Assembly: GCA_964644695.1 (NCBI GenBank)
Contig: CAZXWN010000001.1
Span: 620,001 to 684,000 of the forward strand
Length of the DNA stretch: 64,000 bases
Direction of reading: 5' to 3'
From: CAZXWN01 sp964644695 [NCBI: uncultured bacterium]
GTDB taxonomy: Bacteria > UBP4 > UBA4092
This document shows, in pieces, positions 36,761 through 45,029 of the stretch; the first letter of the stretch is position 1, and every line of letters begins with the position of its first letter. The translations under genes and the position numbers were made by a program. The notes beneath the pieces are model-generated. The model searched no databases. It was given only the letters and a program-made list of their open reading frames with translations, and had not been told where the DNA came from.

Positions 36761-37769
36761 TCAGATGATCCTTGATATATTGATATTGATGCATAATGGC
36801 TTTTTCGGTCGCAACTTTTGTCCGAGCGGCATGAACTCCAACAACATAACGTTGGATAGAAAAAACAGCCTCAAAATCTCCGATTAGATTCACCCCTTGA
36901 ATATCGGATACATTTGTGGAATATGTAACAGGTTCTCCTCCCAATTCCAACATAAATTCGCGATATCCTTTTACTTTATTCGCAGCGGTAACAGCATCCT
37001 TACCATCCAGAATAAAGCAATTAACCGTATCATTACCAATCAAATAAGACACAAGTATTACATCATTAAACTCTGAATAACTAAATGCATTTTCAGGTAT
37101 TAATTTCACAGTATCATCTAATCGCTTATCGGAGGGGAGAACGGATAAAAGACTATTGGAATCCCATTGAGATGAAGACTTGGGAGCAATCTTCATGGAC
37201 ATATTTAGCATTAGTTCTATGAGTGCTTTATTATTACGGCTGGCAATAAATTCATAATATGCGTTTTTGTATGAAAAACAAAGAACATTCTCAGCAATAT
37301 ATCCGTTTTCACCAATATTTACAGTCTTTCCACCAACTCGCCGTTGTTGACTTAATACAACGAAACAATTTTTGGGATTGCCCATATTGTACTCATAAAC
37401 TTCAAACCAATCAGAAGGATTTTTGATGGACACAAACCTCTGACATTTCATAGAAATAAAACCATTGGGAAGATATAACTCCGCTTTCCCATCAATTTTG
37501 TCAGAAAGAGTGTTTTTATCAAAAGACTCAACGGCACTCATGGGTTGAATCTGGGTTGAGTCATAGGCAAACAACGAAGCAGAAACGAAGGGGGTCCCAC
37601 CTACAATATTGTCAGATGGAACTTGATTTAAATGATAAACAGGATTATTAGAAGATACTTTTCCACGATAGAGATTTACATCATACTTATATTGTTGAAA
37701 ATAAATCCATCCCAACAGAAGGATCAATAGAATTATTACTCCTATAGATATCCGGGTTTCCATTTTCAT
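36750..37769 (-). CDS. DUF6599-like membrane-anchored protein
   Basis: 339 residues with one N-terminal helix (RISIGVIILLILLLGWIYFQ), which would leave the rest in the periplasm. The remainder is beta-rich: KAELYLPNGFISMKCQRFVS, SDWFEVYEYNMGNPKNCFVV and DIQGVNLIGDFEAVFSIQRY. Similar proteins are placed in DUF6599 and occur beside DUF362/ferredoxin genes; that placement is from memory of the family. It is the first gene of a four-gene operon with DUF362, polyferredoxin and Fe-S aldo/keto reductase. No catalytic motif seen. Confidence 0.65.
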   Translation of the reverse strand: MKMETRISIGVIILLILLLGWIYFQQYKYDVNLYRGKVSSNNPVYHLNQVPSDNIVGGTPFVSASLFAYDSTQIQPMSAVESFDKNTLSDKIDGKAELYLPNGFISMKCQRFVSIKNPSDWFEVYEYNMGNPKNCFVVLSQQRRVGGKTVNIGENGYIAENVLCFSYKNAYYEFIASRNNKALIELMLNMSMKIAPKSSSQWDSNSLLSVLPSDKRLDDTVKLIPENAFSYSEFNDVILVSYLIGNDTVNCFILDGKDAVTAANKVKGYREFMLELGGEPVTYSTNVSDIQGVNLIGDFEAVFSIQRYVVGVHAARTKVATEKAIMHQYQYIKDHLNGK

Positions 37770-37844
37770 AGAATCTCAGTCTCTGATAGTAATTTCTGTG
37801 TGAATTATCTCATAATAGAATTCATTACACTATAATTAATTAAC

Positions 37845-38942
37845 ATGATTTTACACAAGGGAATAAATAATTCTTCATTAAAGGTGGGGATTGATTTAAG
37901 AATGGTTTGCCATTCTGGTATTGGACGTTTTCTGCAAAACCTGATACCGGCCATGATTAAACAAGCAACGTATCCAATTGATTGGGTTTTTATTGGTAAT
38001 TCACTCCTGCTATCTAAAGAATTTTTATCGCTCCCCCCTAATGTATCTTTTTATGAATGGTCATATCCGATTTATGGTATGGGTGAACAATTATTCTCTA
38101 ATCGTTTAAATAATATAAAGTTAGATGTTTTACACTGTCCTCATTATAACATCCCACTACGATTCAGTGGTCGGTTGATTGTTACAATACATGATCTTAT
38201 ACACATTAAATATCCTAAGTCTGTTACAAATCCTTTAGGACGATTTTACGCACAGTGGTTAATTCTGAATTCAATTAATAAAGCTGACCAACTGGTGACG
38301 GATTCCAAAACAGTCCATGATGAAGTTATCCATTTTTGTCCCTCGGCAAAAAATAAAACAACGGTTATCATACCTGGTATACCAATGTTTAAGGATATTT
38401 CAACAATACCCCCTTTAATAAGCTCACCATTTATCCTTTTTGTTGGAATAAACAAACCCCATAAAAATATATCCGTACTGTTGAAAAGTTTTGCCCAGAT
38501 TCAGAATAAGTATCCAGAACTTAAACTGGTTATAGTGGGGAACCGTTGGAAAGAAATCAATTCAATAAAGAATATAATTCTGTTGGAAAATATTACAGAC
38601 CCTCAACTCATATGGCTATACCGTAATGCAAAGATGCTGATACACCCCTCAAAATCTGAAGGTTTTGGATTTACTCCACTTGAAGCACTATCTCAGGGAT
38701 GTCCCGTTATCGTTTCTGATATCCCAGTTTTCAGGGATAATTTAGAGGATTCAGTAGAATACTTCAATCTCAATAACCCTTCGGAACTCTTAACCAAAAT
38801 AGAGGCAATATTAAATAATCCTGATGCAAGAATATATTGTGTCCAGAAATATAACCATCTGGCTCCCAAATTTAACTGGAATGATACTGCAGCAGGGTAT
38901 TTAGAACTATATCAAAAGCAGGGCAATCTGAATGCCAATTAA
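37845..38942 (+). CDS. Glycosyltransferase family 4
   Basis: 365 residues, GT-B fold, cytoplasmic. Acceptor half: KVGIDLRMVCHSGIGRFLQN and VLHCPHYNIPLRFSGRLIVT. Donor half: FILFVGINKPHKNISVLLKS and the EX7E-type PSKSEGFGFTPLEALSQGCP. A TATAAT (37831-37836) ends only 8 bases before the ATG and no Shine-Dalgarno is visible, so this transcript may have almost no leader. It starts an exopolysaccharide-type set with a second GT4 and a WcaJ-like initiating transferase. Sugar specificity unknown. Confidence 0.88.
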   Translation: MILHKGINNSSLKVGIDLRMVCHSGIGRFLQNLIPAMIKQATYPIDWVFIGNSLLLSKEFLSLPPNVSFYEWSYPIYGMGEQLFSNRLNNIKLDVLHCPHYNIPLRFSGRLIVTIHDLIHIKYPKSVTNPLGRFYAQWLILNSINKADQLVTDSKTVHDEVIHFCPSAKNKTTVIIPGIPMFKDISTIPPLISSPFILFVGINKPHKNISVLLKSFAQIQNKYPELKLVIVGNRWKEINSIKNIILLENITDPQLIWLYRNAKMLIHPSKSEGFGFTPLEALSQGCPVIVSDIPVFRDNLEDSVEYFNLNNPSELLTKIEAILNNPDARIYCVQKYNHLAPKFNWNDTAAGYLELYQKQGNLNAN

Positions 38943-40080
38943 AGTCGCCTTAATACATGATTGGCTTAATGGAATGCGGGGCGGTGAGAAAGTGTTGGAA
39001 TCCCTCTGTCGATTATATCCAGATGCAGTGATTCAAACTCTTATCTATGAACCGGACAAGGTATCTCCAACCATACAAAGAATGAAGATACTCACCGTTC
39101 CATGGTTGAATAGTAATCATTGGATTCAATCTCATTTTCGGACTCTTTTACCTTTACTTCCATCAGCCGTAGAATCTTTCGATTTACAGGGCTTTGATCT
39201 AATTATCAGCACCTCGCATTGTGTCGCAAAGGGAATCATCCCTCCCCCCAATGCTATACACATTTGTTATTGTTTTACTCCGGTTCGGTATGTTTGGGAT
39301 AAATCAACTGATTATCTAAAAGACCAGAGTAAAATTGTTTCAACAATATTTCCATGGGTTGCTACTTCATTAAGAACTTGGGATACCTTATCAGCAAATC
39401 GAGTCAACTATTTCATTGCAATTTCAAATAATATATCCCGAAAAATTGAGCGTTATTATCGCCGTCATTCACTTATTATATTTCCCCCTTGTGACTGTCA
39501 TTTTTTCATTCCAGCAGAGAATCCCAGAAGTGAGTACTTCTTAGTTGTTTCGGCATTAGTACCTTATAAAAGAGTAGATTTAGCAATTGCAGCCTGCAAT
39601 GAACTTAAAATACCATTACGAATTGTTGGAGATGGCCCAGAAAAAGATCGATTAATGAAAATGGCTGGTCCCACAATCAGTTTCCTGGGGAAAATAAGTA
39701 ACGACGATCTTAGAGAATCTTATCAAAACTGTAAAGCTTTACTATTCCCCGGGGAAGAAGATTTTGGGATCGTACCCCTTGAAGCAATGAGTTGTGGTAA
39801 ACCCGTTATTGGTTACAATTCTGGAGGGTTGAAGGAAACATTACAACCAAATGTGAATGGAATCTTTTTTGAGCACCAAACACCTGCCGATTTGATACAA
39901 GCTATACAGCGTTTTAATGAGAAGAATTTCAATTCAAATCAAATCCGTGAAACAGCCCTTCCTTTTGATGTGTCGGTTTTTGAAAATATCTTTAAAGAAA
40001 CCATTGAAGACCTTTACTATTCAAGACATAATAAACAAGATGAATTGTCCCGAGAAACATATCCTTTAATAAATGAGTAA
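38932..40080 (+). CDS. Glycosyltransferase family 4
   Basis: 382 residues, GT-B fold. N-terminal VALIHDWLNGMRGGEKVLES is typical of WbaZ/mannosyltransferase-like GT4 proteins; HICYCFTPVRYVWDKSTDYL and the donor site PGEEDFGIVPLEAMSCGKPV are intact. It starts 11 bases before the end of the first GT4 gene, indicating coupling, and precedes the initiating transferase. It probably extends the same polysaccharide repeat unit. Confidence 0.9.
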   Translation: MPIKVALIHDWLNGMRGGEKVLESLCRLYPDAVIQTLIYEPDKVSPTIQRMKILTVPWLNSNHWIQSHFRTLLPLLPSAVESFDLQGFDLIISTSHCVAKGIIPPPNAIHICYCFTPVRYVWDKSTDYLKDQSKIVSTIFPWVATSLRTWDTLSANRVNYFIAISNNISRKIERYYRRHSLIIFPPCDCHFFIPAENPRSEYFLVVSALVPYKRVDLAIAACNELKIPLRIVGDGPEKDRLMKMAGPTISFLGKISNDDLRESYQNCKALLFPGEEDFGIVPLEAMSCGKPVIGYNSGGLKETLQPNVNGIFFEHQTPADLIQAIQRFNEKNFNSNQIRETALPFDVSVFENIFKETIEDLYYSRHNKQDELSRETYPLINE

Positions 40081-40089
40081 GATATATAT

Positions 40090-41496
40090 ATGAACCATCA
40101 TTTAAGAATGCGTCAGGAAATCTTCCTTCAGTTACTTCTGGTACTGATGGATATTGTAGGTATTGTTATAGCATTCGGCCTTGCTTATTGGATTCGCTTT
40201 TATAGTGGGTTAATACCCGTTTTATATGGTCCTCCCAATCAGGCAGATTATATTAATGCCTTAGGATTAACATTGGTTTTTGGGGAATTTCTTTTTATAT
40301 ACAATGGGCTTTATCTCATTCGGGGGAAAAAGATTAGTTATCACACGATTTATCAGATTGCCCGGTGCGCTGTAATTGGCATGTTCTTTTTGATGGCATT
40401 TGTTTTCATGTTTCGCAATCTAAACTTGTCCCGACAAGTCGTTATTCTTGGAATGTTTTTTAGTATTCCACTCATCACACTGGAACGTTTTCTATTTTCC
40501 ATTCTTCTTCACTATCTAAGGAAAAAAGGTTGGGGCATGACTCGGACACTTATTGTCGGAACAGGCAAAATGGCAAAACTGATTGCTGACAACATGAAAA
40601 ATCACCCTGAATCCGGTTATCAATTCTGTGGTTATGTAACTATTCCCTATTCAGAAGCTAATGCCGCTCTGAACCAAGATATTGTCGGTAACCTAGAAGA
40701 CCTTAGTAAAATCATAAGGTTACAAGCCATTGATAAAGTCCTTATTGCCAGCCCTGAATTGGATAGAAATCTTATCTTTGAGGTCTTGTTGGAAGTTGAA
40801 AAAAATATTGCTGATTTTGCAGTTGTTCCGAATCTCGTAGAAATGATGATTCAAAAGGTTTCTATTGATGATATCCAGGGAATTCCACTTTTATCACTCA
40901 GAGAGACTCCATTAAAAGGGTGGAAAATGGTTTTCAAGTACTCTTTTGACAGAATTATTGCATTTCTAGCATTAATCATTTTAGCCCCATTATTTTTACT
41001 ATTAGCCCTAATTATAAGATTGGATACACCAGGCCCCATATTCTATCGGCAAAGAAGGATTGGTGCTGATGGAAAACAATTTGTTATCTATAAATTTCGT
41101 TCCATGAGGTCAGATGCCGAAGAAGATACCGGTCCGATATGGGCACATAAGAACGATCCCAGGTCTACAAAAGTAGGCCGATTTATTCGTCATTATTATA
41201 TTGATGAACTTCCGCAATTTTTAAATGTACTTAGAGGTGACATGAGTCTGGTGGGACCACGCCCTGAAAGACCTTTTTTTGTCAGTCAGTTCAAAGAAAG
41301 AATACCTCAATATATGTCCAGACACAGGGTAAAATCAGGTATTACGGGTTGGGCCCAGGTTAATGGGTACCGTGGAGATACTTCCATTGAGGAACGCACT
41401 AAATATGATCTTTATTATGTCGAAAATTGGGATTTCCTGTTTGATATAAAAATACTTCTTATGACGGTTTTTTCTTTAAAACCCTCGGAAGAATAA
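40090..41496 (+). CDS. Exopolysaccharide polyprenyl glycosylphosphotransferase (WcaJ/WbaP type)
   Basis: 468 residues. Four N-terminal helices (~10-140), then a Rossmann-like CoA-binding domain (TRTLIVGTGKMAKLIADNMK), a fifth helix (~285-310) and the conserved C-terminal catalytic domain: RLDTPGPIFYRQRRIGADGK, IYKFRSMRSDAEE, YYIDELPQFLNVLRGDMSLV and GPRPERP. It moves a sugar-1-phosphate from a UDP-sugar to undecaprenyl phosphate, starting polysaccharide assembly. No Wzx, Wzy or Wza gene follows, so the rest of the pathway is elsewhere. Confidence 0.93.
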   Translation: MNHHLRMRQEIFLQLLLVLMDIVGIVIAFGLAYWIRFYSGLIPVLYGPPNQADYINALGLTLVFGEFLFIYNGLYLIRGKKISYHTIYQIARCAVIGMFFLMAFVFMFRNLNLSRQVVILGMFFSIPLITLERFLFSILLHYLRKKGWGMTRTLIVGTGKMAKLIADNMKNHPESGYQFCGYVTIPYSEANAALNQDIVGNLEDLSKIIRLQAIDKVLIASPELDRNLIFEVLLEVEKNIADFAVVPNLVEMMIQKVSIDDIQGIPLLSLRETPLKGWKMVFKYSFDRIIAFLALIILAPLFLLLALIIRLDTPGPIFYRQRRIGADGKQFVIYKFRSMRSDAEEDTGPIWAHKNDPRSTKVGRFIRHYYIDELPQFLNVLRGDMSLVGPRPERPFFVSQFKERIPQYMSRHRVKSGITGWAQVNGYRGDTSIEERTKYDLYYVENWDFLFDIKILLMTVFSLKPSEE

Positions 41497-41559
41497 ACTT
41501 TATAGACATCAGACGAAACTTTATCGTATGCTAAGCTAATCAACTGAAAAGGACACAAA

Positions 41560-42552
41560 ATGAAAAAAGCATATTTATGGTTAATTGGGATATTTTTATT
41601 TCTTGTATTATCTGGATTTTTGACTTGTATTATTTTCGTTATGATTATGACAATGAAAAATGACTCGTCATCTCTTTCACTTTCCAATAAGAAAATTGCC
41701 ATAATTGATATATCAGGACCGATATATGACTCAGAAGAATATCTGAAATTGTTAAAAAAAGCCGATAAGAATTCTTCAGTGAGCGCAATTGTCTTAAGAG
41801 TTAATAGTCCCGGGGGATCTGTAGGTGCTTCTCAAGAAATATACGAAGAAATCTTAACCATACGAAAAAATGGAAAAGTCATCGTCACTTCTATCGCCGA
41901 TGTCGGCGCATCTGGAGCCTATTATATTGCGTGTGCCTCAGATAAGATTGTAGCGAATCCAGGCACTCTTACAGGAAGTATCGGAGTGATCATGGACTTT
42001 ATGAATTGGCAGGGACTCATGGAAAAGAAATTAGGAGTGCAATTTTATACCATTAAAAGTGGTAAATTCAAAGATACAGGGTCTCCTAATCGTCCTATGA
42101 ATGATGAAGAAAAACAATATCTCCAAGAGATGATCAACGATGCCTACCAACAGTTTCTACAGGCGGTTGCTAGTGGACGTGATGAATCAATCAGAAATGT
42201 TCTGGCACGTCAAAAACTTGCATCAAAGGACGTTAAAGATATAAAGGAAAAAGATATTAACAAGGCTAAAGCTGAAGTCACCTACAGCGAGATAACATCA
42301 TTTATCAAGCCCTATGCAGAGGGGAATATCTACACAGGAAGAAAAGCTCAAGAAGTGGGATTAGTTGATGAGTTGGGCAGTATAAATAAAGCAATTAAGG
42401 TTGCTGCCGATTTATCTGGTATTGATGGCGAACCTACTACTATTAAATTGGAACCAGAACGAAAAGGTGTTTTCGATAAGATGTTCGGTGAGGCAACAGA
42501 TTTAATGCCTTGGAAGAAAAGCCAGGTTATGCTCTTATATATGTTGAAATAA
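41560..42552 (+). CDS. sppA: Signal peptide peptidase SppA (short form)
   Basis: 330 residues with one N-terminal helix (~5-30); the catalytic domain lies outside the cytoplasmic membrane and degrades cleaved signal peptides. This is the single-domain 36-kDa type. Visible are VLRVNSPGGSVGASQEIYEE (oxyanion loop), Ser118 in ADVGASGAYYIACASDKIV, and the Lys region TIKSGKFKDTGSPNRPMN. AAAAGGACAC precedes the ATG. It follows the WcaJ-like gene after 63 bases and may have its own promoter. Confidence 0.93.
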   Translation: MKKAYLWLIGIFLFLVLSGFLTCIIFVMIMTMKNDSSSLSLSNKKIAIIDISGPIYDSEEYLKLLKKADKNSSVSAIVLRVNSPGGSVGASQEIYEEILTIRKNGKVIVTSIADVGASGAYYIACASDKIVANPGTLTGSIGVIMDFMNWQGLMEKKLGVQFYTIKSGKFKDTGSPNRPMNDEEKQYLQEMINDAYQQFLQAVASGRDESIRNVLARQKLASKDVKDIKEKDINKAKAEVTYSEITSFIKPYAEGNIYTGRKAQEVGLVDELGSINKAIKVAADLSGIDGEPTTIKLEPERKGVFDKMFGEATDLMPWKKSQVMLLYMLK

Positions 42553-42757
42553 TTGCAAATCTTAAACACATAATAATATAGTGAGTTAAGAAAACAGAAA
42601 AAAGGGTGCCGCGAAAATCCTCACCATTTTCATGTCTCTCTGCTGTAAACACAAGGTATTTGGCCTACTGCATGAAAAGTTGATCACGCCGAATACTAGT
42701 ATTATTTAGAGCAGAATGAGCAAACATGGAGCCTTCGTGATGGCTTGAATTTCCAAA

Positions 42758-43174
42758 CTACGTTTCGCTCGTGCTGCCGATTTCAAGCAGGTTACCCTCC
42801 GGGTCGGCGACATAAAAATTGCGTATGCCGAAGGAAAAGGTCTTGGGTTCTCCAGTCGGAAATCGCACGCCCAACTTGGATAGTCGCTCATATTCCGCAT
42901 CCACATCGGCAAAGCAGGGCAACCAAAGGGCAATTTCGAACGTCTGATTAATTCCCTTTGGAGGGACGTAGCTCTCCCCAATTGCCTGCGCGAATGCTTT
43001 CCTGCTGTACATGAACAAGGATAGCGCGCCGCTTGCCGTCTCAAACTCCGCGAAATCCGCGCCATTCCATTGAGTATGAAAGCCCAATGTATCTCTGTAG
43101 AATCGAACCATACTGTCCATGTCGCCGGCGTATAGGCACGCGCCTACCCTTACATCTCGTCCGATCAATGTCAT
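42758..43174 (-). CDS. VOC (glyoxalase/bleomycin-resistance) family protein, probably acquired
   Basis: 138 residues, one vicinal-oxygen-chelate domain: ACLYAGDMDSMVRFYRDTLG, FAEFETASGALSLFMYS, then LPCFADVDAEYERLSKLGVR and NFYVADPEGNLLEIGSTSE, with Glu at the usual C-terminal metal-ligand position. Substrate unknown. AGGAG stands 5 bases before the ATG. Base composition and codon use (many CG-rich codons) differ sharply from the surrounding AT-rich genes. It is preceded by the 3' remnant of another GC-rich gene, so the pair looks like a transferred fragment. Confidence 0.85.
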   Translation of the reverse strand: MTLIGRDVRVGACLYAGDMDSMVRFYRDTLGFHTQWNGADFAEFETASGALSLFMYSRKAFAQAIGESYVPPKGINQTFEIALWLPCFADVDAEYERLSKLGVRFPTGEPKTFSFGIRNFYVADPEGNLLEIGSTSET

Positions 43175-43187
43175 CCATCTCCTCTTG

Positions 43188-43334
43188 TCACAAAGTTTTT
43201 TGGTGCGTCCGTATCCACGGGGCGATGTCCTCTATGACCTCTTCGGGCACCGGGGTTTCCTGTGCGACTACTGCATAAGCTTGCCCTCGCCTAGCCTGCA
43301 CGGCCTTTGTGGCTCCATGATTGCGTATACCAAT
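43188..43334 (-). pseudogene. 3' remnant of a GC-rich gene upstream of the VOC gene
   Basis: A 48-codon open frame without a usual start codon; it is limited by a stop at 43335-43337 and ends in TGA at 43188-43190. Its tail translates to AVQARRGQAYAVVAQETPVP and EEVIEDIAPWIRTHQKTL, which reads like a real protein C terminus and keeps the GC-rich codon style of the VOC gene 13 bases downstream. I do not recognise the family. Most likely the 3' end of a gene cut off during transfer; a short unknown gene is the alternative. Confidence 0.45.
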
Positions 43335-43500
43335 CTAACTGTCTCCCGTGTCGAGTAGACGCTTTGGATAATTTATTTCACCGTCTATCCCCACCGCTTA
43401 AAAATAGCAAACTTCTTGTACAGAGTTTAGCGCAAAGGGGCTTTGTGACCACATGTTGGAAATAAAAACAGGATTAGGAAATCCCCAACAAGAATTTTTT

Positions 43501-43522
43501 AGGAAGTGTGGCCACGCTTCCT
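43501..43522. repeat. 22-bp near-perfect palindrome
   Basis: AGGAAGTGTGG followed directly by CCACGCTTCCT, palindromic apart from one T-G position on each arm. It lies between the GC-rich VOC patch and the efp terminator. It could be a protein-binding operator or the end of the transferred patch; nothing else supports a role. The rest of the 43335-43500 stretch shows no gene or clear signal. Confidence 0.35.
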
Positions 43523-43547
43523 ATGCTTGCTATTCCATTTGTTATAA

Positions 43548-43589
43548 CAAAACACCGATATTGTCTTCAAGTACAATATCGGTGTTTTG
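43548..43589 (-). terminator. Intrinsic terminator of efp
   Basis: A perfect 17-bp stem: 43548-43564 pairs with 43573-43589, around an 8-base loop. The stem has CAAAAC at its base, so the minus strand ends in GTTTTG followed by TTATAAC. It sits 44 bases past the efp stop codon. The plus strand also ends in a T-run. Confidence 0.9.
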
Positions 43590-43633
43590 TTTTCCTGTCT
43601 ATCTGGCCTCTTTTATTTATATATGAATTATAT

Positions 43634-44206
43634 TTACTTATTAACTCTTTCGATGTATTTTCCTTCACTTGGATTGACCCGGATAACATCGCCCTCATTA
43701 ATAAAGCCAGGAACAGGAACCACCACACCTGTTTCTAATTTGGCCGGCTTTAATACATTGCTAACGGTGGCACTTTTGATACCAGGTTCAACTTCAATTA
43801 CTTTTAAATCGATTGAAGAAGGCAATTCAATTGATATTGGTTTTTCTTCATAAAAACAGATTTCTACTTTTAAATTTGGAATCAGATAATTAACGGCATC
43901 ACCAATATCTTCAATGGAAAGAGTTACTTGCTCATAAGTCTCGGTATTCATGAAAGAATAACCATTATCATCGTTATAAAGAAATTCCATCATCTGTTCA
44001 TCTAATTCAGCCTTAGGTATCATTTCTGTTGCAGAAAATCGGGCCTCGGTAGATAAACCTGAGCGGAGATTTCTTAATCTAACTTGAACAAAGGCACGAA
44101 GATTACCAGGAGTACGGTGTTGAAAATCTAATACCCGGTGAGGATCGTTATTGAAAATAATAATAGCGCCTTTACGAATCGCAGACGCCTGAATAGATGA
44201 AGCCAT
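43634..44206 (-). CDS. efp: Elongation factor P
   Basis: Helps ribosomes pass polyproline stretches. 190 residues with the three beta domains; the C-terminal EKPISIELPSSIDLKVIEVE and YIERV end are typical. Domain I reads FQHRTPGNLRAFVQVRLRNL. The loop-tip residue that is Lys34 in E. coli (PGKGQAF) aligns with Asn, so beta-lysylation is excluded and no modification gene is nearby. AAAGGAG precedes the ATG. Transcribed alone, between its own terminator and the terminator of the unknown cluster. Confidence 0.95.
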   Translation of the reverse strand: MASSIQASAIRKGAIIIFNNDPHRVLDFQHRTPGNLRAFVQVRLRNLRSGLSTEARFSATEMIPKAELDEQMMEFLYNDDNGYSFMNTETYEQVTLSIEDIGDAVNYLIPNLKVEICFYEEKPISIELPSSIDLKVIEVEPGIKSATVSNVLKPAKLETGVVVPVPGFINEGDVIRVNPSEGKYIERVNK

Positions 44207-44305
44207 AATTGGAATCTCCTTTATGAGGATAAAATCATTTGAAATGGGTGTCTATTTCCATAGAACCTTATTATTTTAACATCGGGAGAGGATAACTGGC
44301 AACAA

Positions 44306-44338
44306 AATACCGGTTAACAATTTATGTCAACCGGTATT
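44306..44338 (-). terminator. Terminator at the end of the MutL/DUF6754 cluster
   Basis: Fourteen-base arms 44306-44319 and 44325-44338 (core ATACCGGTT / AACCGGTAT) with one A-C mismatch and a 5-base loop, followed on the minus strand by TTTTGTTG. It lies 14 bases after the last gene of the eight-gene cluster. Confidence 0.8.
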
Positions 44339-44351
44339 AAAAGATAAACTT

Positions 44352-45017
44352 TTAGCTTAATCCAATAAATGGACCTAACCAATCCACTAAGAGAAAACGA
44401 ATTCGCCCAATTACCAGTGAAACGCGGCCCATAACAGTGTAACCAAATGAGGCTCCAAAGAAGATCATTAAGTATATGATACCAATTTTAGATAAATATT
44501 TAAGTCCCTTATTCTGTTCAATGGAAAAAAAGAAATAAAACAAAACAGAAATAACACCTAATAAAATCAAGATATTGCTAATATCAGCAAAAGTAAAAAT
44601 GTGCCATATATCTGACATATTGCCAGTAATTAAGGGGGTGATCGTAGAACTGCTTTGTTTCATCAATGAACCTTGAACACTGTATGGGATGCTAATTCCA
44701 GCTCCCACCCCGATGACAAATGAAATTGGAATACGGCTAATCCAAGATATATTTGAGAAGAAACGGGAAAACATCAACAATCCCAAAAATGCTGGAATAA
44801 GTACCCAATAATTATGGTTGCTAAACAATTCATTTATCAAGTTTGGTTGTAAAACATTGTAATAAGCAATGCAAAGCGTATAACCTGCTGTCATTCCAAC
44901 AAAGATATGCTCTGCTAGTTTATACGCAGGGTTATCTTTATAAAGAAAGCTATAAATAGCTAATGTCAGAATAGCTGCTATCCAAATACCAATAGTTTCA
45001 TTACCAATCAATGCCAT
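44352..45017 (-). CDS. Unknown polytopic membrane protein, last gene of the MutL/DUF6754 cluster
   Basis: I do not recognise a family with confidence. 221 residues with about six to seven helices (IGIWIAAILTLAIYSFLY; LAEHIFVGMTAGYTLCIAYY; YWVLIPAFLGLLMFS; RIPISFVIGVGAGISIPY; ILILLGVISVLFYFFF; IIYLMIFFGASFGYTVMGRV). A short external segment rich in Ser/Thr (~115-140) separates helices 4 and 5. Conserved-looking Glu/His residues lie in LAEHIFVG. It follows the 278-residue gene by 12 bases and ends at a terminator. Confidence 0.75.
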   Translation of the reverse strand: MALIGNETIGIWIAAILTLAIYSFLYKDNPAYKLAEHIFVGMTAGYTLCIAYYNVLQPNLINELFSNHNYWVLIPAFLGLLMFSRFFSNISWISRIPISFVIGVGAGISIPYSVQGSLMKQSSSTITPLITGNMSDIWHIFTFADISNILILLGVISVLFYFFFSIEQNKGLKYLSKIGIIYLMIFFGASFGYTVMGRVSLVIGRIRFLLVDWLGPFIGLS

Positions 45018-45029
45018 AAGATGAGACCT

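Noticed and set aside
42706-43065. Open frame of 119 codons overlapping the VOC gene on the same strand
   Set aside because: It is the shifted frame of the VOC gene; the 138-residue VOC frame has clear domain motifs and a ribosome binding site.
42600-43520. Integron cassette carrying the VOC gene
   Set aside because: I looked for attC-like GTTRRRY / RYYYAAC core sites and paired arms around the gene and found none; no integrase gene is in the window.
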